From the NCBI GenBank assembly GCA_037178625.1, contig CM074148.1, positions 310,001-374,000 on the forward strand: a stretch of DNA of 64,000 nucleotides, in the 5' to 3' direction. The DNA is from Skeletonema tropicum. Its lineage: Eukaryota; Bacillariophyta; Thalassiosirophyceae; Thalassiosirales; Thalassiosiraceae. Below are positions 55,285 to 64,000 of this stretch, one piece after another. The position numbers were made by a program, and so were the translations under genes. Within the stretch, counting starts at the first letter, position 1; each line of letters begins with the position of its first letter. The notes beneath the pieces were generated by a model. The model was not told the DNA's origin. It saw nothing but the letters and a program-made list of their open reading frames with translations, and searched no databases.

Positions 55285-58200
55285 AAGATTTATATCAGTT
55301 CATAGTGGAGGGGTTCCACGAAGTCTTCCGAGATCTATTGTGTGAAGTGTGAGATAGATTCGTTTGAGGAGGATTATTCTTAACCACATCTCTCAGCGAG
55401 GGGACAAGTGTGAGGGAATGATTAGCTCGTTGTGATGACGTATATCAAATTGGCTAATAGCCAGACTCATATCATGATGGCTAGTTCGTGCTCTAGAGCG
55501 CCTGCGCTGAGGTGATGGTGGTGAAGAAAGGGGACAGGAAGAGCCCTTGTCAAGGATTCTAGTTTATGGCCTAGTATGGCAAAGCCGTAATTGAATCAGA
55601 AACAGTAGTCAGCAGGAGGCGTCCAAGAAGGAATAATATGCATGAGCTTTGTGAAGCCAAGTATGATGTGTGATGCGCGTATGATGATCCTCATTGTGAA
55701 ATCAATTACGATGGGTGATTTGCGTATGATGATCCTCATTGTGAAGCCAAGTACAACGGTTGATGTGTGTATATCTTTCTCCTTTATGCTGATGAATTAG
55801 ACCAGAGTACACCGATCAGATGGGATGGTAAGGTACTTGGTAAAGAAGTCGGAACGAACCAGAACAGGAGTAGTGATACCTGTAGGCTGGATTGACAGAG
55901 TAGAAGTGTCATTCATTCGTTGAGCTGAAGAAGTTGCCGAGGAGGATAGTATGTGTGGCAATTGGCATACCGCACAAGATACAAGATCTTCGAGGGTTCG
56001 TACTTGAGTGATCTGACATTCGTATTGAGAGCAACGAGCGTTGCGTGAAATCGAGATTAGGTAGGCCTGAAATACTCCAAGTGTTCGTCGTGCCGAAGAT
56101 AGTAGGCGATGATAAAGTGACGAACGGAGGTGACCTCGGAGCATGAGCAAAGAGGAGTTTGGCACCTGATTGATAGTGTGATGAGACGTCGATAAGTTGC
56201 TGTGTTGCGTTTTACATGGCGGTGATAGAATGACTTGAGACGATACATCATTAGTTTCAAGAGACGTTCCTGTTAGTGGTTAGACAGGGGACATGATTGG
56301 AAGAGCGGTCCTTATATTTGAACATGCTGAATCGAAGTGTTGTGAGGAATAACTAGTACTTCGATGCAGAGGGGACAAGTCGAGATGAGAGATACTTCCG
56401 CGAGGGGACAAGACAGATTGATCAATTCTGTGTAGGTTCACTTAGGAAGAGTCCTTATGTTTGAATGAGCTGAATCGAAGTGTGGGTGTAGAAAACAACT
56501 ACTTCAATTCAGAGGGGACAGATTTCAGGATGGATGAGCAAGTGTTCTATGAGATGGTGCAGATCTGGAATGCAAGGCTGTTCGGGTGATGGTAATCATG
56601 GCATCCAAGATGGCTGTTCTCACGAGGTCATGGTACTAATGACCGCTGGGAGGATTGCTTACATCGATTGAAGTTGCGGTTGTAGATAGTGTTTCTAGCA
56701 GCGCGAGAAATCGAAGTGGGATGTTATTCTGCCGCTACCAAAGATAGTTTGTAAGGGGACTGCGTGAAGCCACAGGAGAACTGCTTTGATGTCTGGAATG
56801 AAATAGAAGTGAAGATGCAGTAGTCACGACAGTTGTGTGTTGGGACGAAGGTTACATCGAAAATCAGTCAGTCAGGATGACAGTGATTGAGTCTAGTATT
56901 TGTTGGCTCTGAAGTTGTGCTGTTGTGATTGGCGTTGCGATACAGAAGATACATGGGTGAGAAATGTGTCTTGTGTCGAACAACTGTGTGTTGATTGAGT
57001 CTAGCTGTGTTAGCGTGCATGGCGGTAATAAAGTGACTCGGGATCGACTGCAGACAAAGTCTGATGGGATCGTTGCCGCAATGATAGGAGTGGACAACCT
57101 AAGTAGGATTGCAAGGCGGCGAGACATATCAGCAAGATTCTGGAACCAAAGAATTGATAACAAATATGCTTGAGGCGCGAAAAGATTAGTGGTTGATTAA
57201 GCTATGGTTTTATGTGAAGTGCATCGCAGCTGATGGGCTGAAGTGGCACGAGCGGAAAGCTTTGGCACATATCGACGCAGGACATCTTAGACAGAGTGCA
57301 GAGTCTAGTGGACGTTCAAGGAATGGACGTACGGGACAGAGTACAGTGCTGTCGTGGTCTGCCGATGTATTTGTTGAGATCAAGACTTGGTGCGATATAA
57401 CAACATGGTTTGGCTTGGGTCTTTGGGTCAGGGTACGTGAGGCTTTAACCTTTAGGTTCAGCGGGCAGAGGCTCGTTTGAGGGGACGTTTAGCTAAATGA
57501 TGGAAGAGTTTCATCATATGACTCATTGAACAGCGTGAACTGTGGGGAGAGCCTAAGGAGGTGAATGGACAGAGGATACTTACACTGTTGCTCCAGCGGA
57601 TAAGACTGAAAGTGGTGCTGCGTTTGAGTGTTCGCAGGACAGTTGCTCTGAAGTTAATCCAATGGAAATGCATCGGCATTGTGTCACGAGCGATAGGTTG
57701 GTAGCTTGCTCTATCTCTGTTTAGATTCTCTCTGAGGGGTTATTTATCCACCGATGGTGACAGAAGAAAACGAATCTGTGACGGTTCGTATGTGCGATCG
57801 GGATGATTGGCATGAACAGCAGTTTATTGAAGTAGGCGAGTATCGATGCACCTATGGTTCGAATTGTGAGTATATCTCGACGATTTGGGACGTGAGTGTT
57901 GACAGAAAGATGTGGCTTCTAGCACATTTATTGCTACTTTGAGGGGACTTCTGGCTTAGTCCTTGGAACTACTGTGACCGGATGTTTGGCAGGTCCGGGT
58001 GAAATATAACAACTGGTGCTGAAGCTTTGTGCGAGTACGGTAAGTTGTTTGGTGATGCGATAGATGCATAGACTTGCTCTGCGAGATAATGCAGTAGACT
58101 TGGACGCAAGTTCGAGTTGATTGTGACTTTAGCTGCGACGGTATCTGGGATACTAGGTCGGATAGCTGAGTTGAAAACTTTTGAAAGTTGTCGTCGAGAA

Positions 58201-58371
58201 ATGAGAATGATAGTCTGCAAAGATATCGTGGTATTTCAGGAGTGATGCAACGAGTATGAGGTATGTTGTGGTTGCGCAAGCGATTACAATACAAATTTGG
58301 AAAGATTCGGTGACTTATGTATCGAGGCAGTATTGAGTTGATTGGGCAATCGACGTCAATCCTGAGGGGAC

Positions 58372-58777
58372 TAGAAAAGTTCGCCCGTGACTTGGTAGGA
58401 AAGTCAGACCGTGGCCTTTCTCGTGTAGGATGTAAGGGTTCATACTCACATTGCATTGTGCAGGAGATGCGCAATGGTTAGCGTTGAGTTAGACTGAATA
58501 CTGGTTTACTGTGTACTTTGAGGCTTGTACGCAGCTATAATCTGTTGTAACGTTTAACGAATATAACAAAAAGACGGCTTGTCACTACACGAGTGACAAG
58601 TACGCGCCTTTGGGATATCGGTTGTGCTTAGAATAGATAGTTAGCTGTGCTATTTCTGTAGGTTAGGTACACATTTCGGGGGTTAGCTGCAGACAGTCTA
58701 GTGTGACGTGTGGCAGCAGGATTTACGACAGATGTTACCGTGAGAGGATGTACAATCTCCATGGGCGATGTTTTGTA
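58372..58777. repeat. Right LTR of the non-coding LTR element
   Basis: This is 406 bp, the partner of 54000-54405, and is preceded by GAGGGGAC. Confidence 0.85.
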
Positions 58778-58906
58778 AAAGCTAGCCAAATGTTGGCTAA
58801 TATGGACTTTTTTACCCCCATTTAGCCGATTTTGCAACCAGATCAGAACCCTCAATATCGGGGGGCTCCCCCCTCACCCCCCTATATCCAAAGGCCTACC
58901 AGAGAC

Positions 58907-59622
58907 TACACCACCATAGGTTACTAGTTAGCACTTTTTAATCTAGAATTTTTTATTCCGGCAACTTTTATTACTATCCCAGCAAGTTATATATTTAAAG
59001 AATCATCTCTTTCTGACAGCTTTTGGAGACACTAGTAATTTATGTACCCGGACAACTTTTATTACCCGCTCTTACCAGCACTTTTTATTTTTGTTGGCGT
59101 TTCGTGGGCGTGGGCCAGCGTACAAGGCATATCTTTTCCATCGGGAGGATCCAAAGTAGCTCGGTAGCGTCCATATGCTATCTATCTTTGTTCGTCGAAG
59201 ACATCGGTTCCAATCCGAACGAAACCACAGAATTGATGAAATCAGCCGACATGATTGCTACAACTTCTTTGGTCTTTATCCCAATCAGTTCATGCAACTT
59301 TTCCGTCATTGTCGTATACCAGATCGAACCCAATTCTACTAAGTACACTGCACCACCAACAAGTCCATGACAAGTAAGTCCATGACCATGACAATTAAGT
59401 TTATAATGACAAGTGTACGACAATTCTGACATGCACGACAATGGAGCTTCTAGTAAGTAATAGAGTATGATATTAAGAGAAAGAGAGTAGAAAATCCTGC
59501 AGGTATGATACACCCTAGATCTGTTAGTTTAGCAACGGAGATGAGAGAGAGAGAAGATGAAAAGCCGCTAGTGTGGCAAGAGAGGGCATTGAGCCAGAGA
59601 ATGAAGCGGTCGTCAAAGAGTC
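58907..59622. other. Interval without a gene
   Basis: This is AT-rich sequence. Plus and minus frames near 59023-59513 are short and of chance composition. It forms the 3' flank of the transposase gene. Confidence 0.45.
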
Positions 59623-62113
59623 TTACTTTGTCGTATGCTTGTCAGAAAATTTCTTAATGACTCTTGTCCAGTCATTGTCCAGTGGAGCTTTCCGCTCGCC
59701 TGCAAGCCAGTTCTTGAAAGTTGTCTCACTCATAAAGGAGCTATCAGTTTCATCTGCAAATTTCCTCATCACTCTATACTTGGATATTCTCACATTGTCT
59801 TTGTATTCAACTTCTCCATTATCTCGGGCAATCCTGAGAGCTCGGTGCATCATGTCATTCCACTGATCAAGCATACCTTTGACTGAGCGAGGCGCACCCT
59901 TCCATACCATGTCGTCCGAATCATCATCTTTCTTTGGGTGTCCCTTTTTCTGACGTTTCAATCGCCTCGACTTTAGAAGGGCCTCTGATTTCTTGATTTG
60001 CATCGCAAATAATCTCCCTTCTTCGATGGAGTCATTGTATCTTCGATGAACCATGGATGGTATGTCTCCAAAATCTTCTGCGACTGTGCTCACCCCATGC
60101 TTTTCACAGCAAAATGTACCTTCTAGACTTTGATTGTTGTTGAATATACGTGCATCCATAGCCTTTTCGGCAACACTGATGGGCTGCTGTGACCACAATG
60201 CAGAACGGCTCATCCACTCTAATAATAGGTATCTGGCAGCAGTTGGAGAGTACAGTGGGTTACGCAACTTGCCACACATGTGTGGCAAATCTACTTCCAC
60301 AGAGAAGCTTCCGTATTTTCTTGGTGACACGTGTACTGTGTTGTCCGCCTCTCTTCTGTAACAGTAATAGACCAAACAAATTTTTACCTTGCCTTTCTTT
60401 GCACTACTGTCGATTGATTCCAGATATGTCACTCCAAAATTGATATCCTGCTTCATTCTATCGATAACAGTACGAGCGTCAAGGTGGCTGTTAAAAATGA
60501 TACGCTTGCCTTCCCTTGCATTATCCAGCTCCCTCTGAATACAAGAATCCATTTCTTCATCTGTTGGAATCAGCATCTTCTCCATCTCTTCTGTTGCAAC
60601 TGTATTCATTTTTGCAGCAACTGTTTCTGCCAGTTGTGTTTCATGATGAGCGTGCACTTCAGAGTTCATATCAAACAAAGGACATTGTATATATTCTGTT
60701 TCAAATAGCGCAACAAAGATGCTTAGTCGCACAATCAGCTCGGACATGCTGCCTATTGCCGTCATTTCATTCGCAATAAGTAAAAAGATCTGGTCGAAAG
60801 CTTCAGAGTGAATCCGGAACTCGATGGGTTTATTTGTCTTGTTCTTTCTGTAGCTACTCACAGCCCGGTGCACATGTGATTTGCACTGCTTGATAATGCA
60901 GGGACTGTGTGCAAGTATCCGACTGTATGTGATCTTTGACACTCTTTTCACATCAAAGTCATCTTTGGCGTCCAATATGAGGGAATCATGGCGACGCAAA
61001 ATGTAGTTAAAAATGTTGTTGTACAATTGGCCTGTTGCAACATGATGATTGCTGCGAAATCCCTCTAGACATCCATGTGCTAATTCCAGTGCACAATCCA
61101 TCTTCACTACAGACGGAATAGGGTCGATACCATCTCCAGCGCCAGGATATGATTCGGTGACTGTCATTGTATCTTTCCTTAGTTGTATAATCCATGCAGA
61201 GAAGTCTGATGTCTTGTTGCTCGGAGATGCCCGCTCAGCAACTCTTACAGGGTGAAACAAATTGTCGCCGTAATTTCCGGCATCTTCTTCCTGTAGGAGG
61301 CACTCAGATGCTTGAATTGTCATGAGAGTATGCTGAATTTTACCATCAAAACTTGAGTTGGGGACATTGAGCAAATTGCCCGTAGCATCAATGCCCATAA
61401 CAAGCCGCTTTTCTGAAGCTAAAAGAGCAGCTACCAATAACATATTTCGTCCATGAAGATGTATATTGAATGTTGGATATACTTCAAATGTTTGAAGTAT
61501 CCCAGGGATAGCAACGCATTTCGAGGTCTTGCTCCCGTGTATTCTCTGCTGCATAACGAATATTTTCGTAGTTTGGAACATCTGGACGTATCCCCTTCCT
61601 CTTCTTTTCCAGCTGTTTTGCCTCATATCTGAGGTTGTATATTGTCTTCACATCTGTTACCTCCCCGCTGGTATTGTTACAGCTGAGCTTGGTACGGCAC
61701 ATCTTTCCTATGAGATGTTTCGTCATCTCTTTCGGTTTCTTCTTAGATTGAAACACCTATGCAGATACAAATAAAGAGATAAGAACAAAAGGAACAATAT
61801 TATGGATTAGAATGAACTCTTACACGGCAGCCAAGGCCAAATTCAAAATAAGTCAACTGACCTCGTCCCTTCTCCTCTTTCTTGCACGCCCTTTGAGAAT
61901 GCCATGACTATCTCGTGAATGATGGAAACATCTACCTGTGAATTTGACCCTGAATTTGATGAGGGTCGTTGTTGATGAACTGCTCTGGGAAAATTTGAGT
62001 AATTCAGCATAATCAAGTCCGCCTATGTATTCGGTAGTGCAGAAATACTGTCCCTCCTTCTTCCTGTAGTTTGAACCTGTACAGCATCCTTTCCAAAGAG
62101 TAATGAAAGGATG
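59623..62113 (-). CDS. MULE-like DDE transposase, possibly frameshifted
   Basis: The main frame is 61626-59623. It contains GIDATG (first catalytic D), KMDCALELAHGCLEG (second D) and QCKSHVHRAV (the CX2H of Mutator-like transposases), then a helical C-terminal part. An upstream exon on the minus strand (61756-61484: VFQSKKKPKEMTKHLIG ... KTIYNLRYEA) follows a CTGCATAG acceptor. Further upstream, about 62113-61870 encodes a Cys/His zinc-binding-like segment (YFCTTEY ... GRCFHHSRDSHG). The two main frames overlap out of phase near 61490-61540, so there is a frameshift or an unrecognised small intron there. The enzyme would cut and rejoin element ends. It lies directly downstream of the OTU gene. 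Confidence 0.65.
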
Positions 62114-62157
62114 AGAAGGTCGCTTTCCTCTCCTACCTTGTTACTGAGAAGGAACTT

Positions 62158-64000
62158 TCAACGTATCAGCATTTGTTGAACGAAAGGATACATGAGAAGA
62201 TTGGGGTGTTCTACAGAATAAAGTCTGTCCTGAAACCATTCCCCAGGGCCTTCTTTGTTGAATGCAGGAGTGAAGGAAACCGAAGTCAATGTATTGTCAA
62301 TCTGAGTGGTGTGAATTCTTCCAACAAGTTCTTTTTGATCGACATGGAAGACAATCTCCTCTTCACTATCGAAAGGCCGGAACTTCCAATACTCTTCTTC
62401 GTCATGGTAGACAAAATCATGGAACATTGGATACCGGCTCATGCTAGGTGAAGAAGCAATCTTGTTCAAATTAGTTGTACAAAATATCTTCTTGGACATG
62501 GGAGTTGAAGCAGGCTTTTGCTGTGATTCGGGTGGAGGCTTCTGGCGTGATTCAGGCAGCGACTTTAGCAGTGATTCCAGCGGAGGCTTGAGCAGTGTTC
62601 CATGAGTAGTCTTCAGCTGTGATTCGGACGGAGGCTTGCGCTTTGACTCAGGCGGAGGCTTGAGCAGTGATTCCGGAGGAGGCTTGCGCTTTGACTCAGG
62701 CGGAGGCTTGAGCAGTGATTCCGGCGGAGGCTTCAGTAGTGATTCAGGCGGAGGCTTGAGCAGTGACTCTGGCGGAGGCTTCAGCTGTGGCAAGTGTACG
62801 AGACCATTTGAATCTTCAGCAATTGCAGATGGTTGTTTCACGTCATAGTTGTTGATAGCAGTCACAAAAGGTTTGATTGTGAACTTCTTCAATCCACAGC
62901 TTCCATTTCCTTGCATCATTTCTTTCAAATAACCAACATTCTCCGAAACAGCCAGCTTTAATGAATCCATTGAATCAATGTCTTCACCCAGTAGCCAACT
63001 AAAAAATTCATCAACTGTTCCTTTGATACACCATGCATTTGATCGCAAGAATGAATAAAGCAAATCACGATCCTGATGAAGCGTACTCATTTCGTGCACA
63101 AGCCCAAAGCCAAGGCCAGCATGGCCAATCAACTCTTCCCTTTCAGATGATGTGTTACAGTCCGCAAGCGGATCGAATGTTCCCAAAAGATTTTCTTCAT
63201 AAGAACTAGGGATCCCTCCATGAAGTTCAAGAGATTGTTCATCAGGCCGAGCATAAAAAGGTATATCATCGTCATATTCAGTGTGATCATGCACTGATTG
63301 ACTTGCAGCTGCAGCTACAGCCGTCGAAGGAACAGAGGTAGCACATGCACATCGATCTTTGCATCGAGCTTCAAACTGCTTCCGGCGCCACCAAAGAACG
63401 ATTTTGGTCCCAGCAAATTCCCTAATCTCACTGTAAGGCAAGGTAAGAACTGTTCCCTTCTTATAATTTGTCTGAATCGTATCATACAGAGATTGTAGAG
63501 ATGGGTCCCTCCTAATGGTACTAATATACCTGTAATGACTTCCATCATGGTGCAAACAAATTGCACCTTCAGGAGGGGTCACCCATCTTGCACCAAAAAC
63601 GTGGACTCGAAGCTTGCAGATATCATTGCTCCAATATGCAATGAAGCAGTGTCTACCTCCATTTGGAGGTGATGAGTAGTGGACAACAGTTCGCCTCCAG
63701 AAATGACACAATACAAGAATGACTGCATTCCCATTCCAAAAATTGGGTCCCATAGGCCTGTTAAAGTCTGTATTTGCATTCCAAATCCTGTCCAAGAACT
63801 CTGCTTTGACGTTCGATGTCCTACGGTCAGTTTCAATCCAAGTGCATCTGTCGTGGTCAGAGAAAGCTACGTCTCTAATCTTATGATTGGACGAAACAAA
63901 TAGACTCTGATTAGCTTCCAAGTGTCGACGTATTCTTTCCCTCCAAGAGCTCATAAAGTTGTTACTCAAATTCTCAAAGTGTGCTAATCTAGCACTTGTA
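62158..64000 (-). CDS. OTU-type cysteine protease-like protein with Pro-rich octapeptide repeats (partial at right edge)
   Basis: The frame is open to the window edge, so the start and any DGNCLF catalytic Cys block are outside. Within it are features of the OTU deubiquitinase fold: RRHLEANQSLF, the core NAVILVLCHFWRRTVVHY, and the C-terminal His motif ICLHHDGSHYRYI. A middle region of unknown fold follows. About eleven copies of an eight-residue unit (LLKPPPES and variants) are encoded at 62500-62790, and a C-terminal region with DFVYHDEEEYWKF ends at 62158. OTU domains remove ubiquitin, and they also occur in transposon-encoded proteins. It is on the same strand as, and some 45 bp upstream of, the transposase exons, so both may belong to one element or one transcript. 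Confidence 0.65.
   Translation of the reverse strand, partial: TSARLAHFENLSNNFMSSWRERIRRHLEANQSLFVSSNHKIRDVAFSDHDRCTWIETDRRTSNVKAEFLDRIWNANTDFNRPMGPNFWNGNAVILVLCHFWRRTVVHYSSPPNGGRHCFIAYWSNDICKLRVHVFGARWVTPPEGAICLHHDGSHYRYISTIRRDPSLQSLYDTIQTNYKKGTVLTLPYSEIREFAGTKIVLWWRRKQFEARCKDRCACATSVPSTAVAAAASQSVHDHTEYDDDIPFYARPDEQSLELHGGIPSSYEENLLGTFDPLADCNTSSEREELIGHAGLGFGLVHEMSTLHQDRDLLYSFLRSNAWCIKGTVDEFFSWLLGEDIDSMDSLKLAVSENVGYLKEMMQGNGSCGLKKFTIKPFVTAINNYDVKQPSAIAEDSNGLVHLPQLKPPPESLLKPPPESLLKPPPESLLKPPPESKRKPPPESLLKPPPESKRKPPSESQLKTTHGTLLKPPLESLLKSLPESRQKPPPESQQKPASTPMSKKIFCTTNLNKIASSPSMSRYPMFHDFVYHDEEEYWKFRPFDSEEEIVFHVDQKELVGRIHTTQIDNTLTSVSFTPAFNKEGPGEWFQDRLYSVEHPNLLMYPFVQQMLIR

Larger units (their letters stand above)
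54000..58777. mobile_element. Non-coding 4.8-kb LTR element nested in the MITE
   Basis: Two 406-bp direct repeats, 54000-54405 and 58372-58777, bound the element. AAAG flanks it on both sides (53996-53999 and 58778-58781). The LTRs begin TAGAAAAG and end TTTTGTA, not the usual TG...CA. The internal 3.97 kb holds no frame with reverse transcriptase, integrase or gag features, so it depends on another element. AGGGGAC occurs about ten times on the plus strand between 55.4 and 58.4 kb, the last directly against the 3' LTR (58364-58371), where a polypurine primer is expected. Confidence 0.8.
53875..58897. mobile_element. 241-bp terminal-inverted-repeat element with 9-bp target duplication, split by an LTR element
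   Basis: The left end AGGCCTTTGGATATAGGGGG (53875-53894) is inverted at 58878-58897. ACCAGAGAC directly precedes it (53866-53874) and directly follows it (58898-58906), a perfect 9-bp target duplication as left by Mutator-like elements. Removing the LTR element 54000-58777 and its AAAG duplicate leaves 241 bp with no coding capacity. This is a MULE-type MITE by duplication length; the family assignment is inference. Confidence 0.85.

Noticed and set aside
1..64000. CRISPR arrays, riboswitches, bacterial operons, tRNA or rRNA genes
   Set aside because: No regularly spaced repeats with unique spacers and no cloverleaf or rRNA signatures were seen; the window is eukaryotic.

Overview
The window is eukaryotic nuclear DNA, most probably from a diatom (possibly a centric, Thalassiosira-like one). 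The evidence is short GT-AG introns, secretory signals ending in an AFAP-type motif as used for diatom plastid import (48958-50753, 730-1308), diatom-style ankyrin and MORN proteins, a two-domain E2F regulator and Ty3/gypsy elements. The organism call is inference from gene content; no ribosomal RNA or other marker gene is present and no tRNA was seen.

Host layout. A lineage-specific array of MORN-repeat genes, all on the minus strand, runs from 1.8 to 47.8 kb. Two members read intact (C 16083-17411, D 18103-19284). The rest are frameshifted, truncated or broken up (A 1781-3381, B 10168-11648, G about 15.1 kb, E 19.7-20.3 kb, F 20329-21179, K 21.7-45.3 kb, J 46174-47744). Part of the array is a segmental duplication of [small plastid-targeted gene - MORN gene - atypical E2F gene]: unit A at about 0.65-4.85 kb carries a dead E2F, and unit B at about 8.7-13.7 kb carries an intact E2F but a broken small gene. 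The array is flanked by two divergent copies of one oxidoreductase gene, one leaving the window on the left and one complete at 48958-50753. A roadblock/LC7 pseudogene and an ankyrin gene lie between units A and B.

Mobile DNA. Two copies of one Ty3/gypsy LTR retrotransposon (21887-28276 and 28443-44656), each with its own 5-bp target duplication, landed 166 bp apart in MORN-K and spread its remains over about 23.5 kb. The second copy is itself interrupted in its reverse transcriptase by a 9.83-kb multigene insert (31731-41560). I cannot assign this insert to a known family. It carries a spliced 858-residue protein with a methyl-CpG-binding-like domain, a large opposite-strand multi-exon gene, two further ORFs, introns that share a palindromic motif, and GC-rich inverted 13-mers near both ends. 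It is the best candidate for an undescribed system here.

The right part (51-64 kb) is mostly transposon. It holds a 1.25-kb element with arms of about 200 bp, and a 241-bp terminal-inverted-repeat element with a perfect 9-bp target duplication that was split by a 4.8-kb non-coding LTR element (54000-58777). Beyond these is a minus-strand pair: a MULE-like transposase (59623-about 62113) and an OTU-type cysteine protease gene running off the right edge. Small inverted-repeat elements also sit inside MORN-A (2378-2513) and inside the second small plastid gene (9031-9537).
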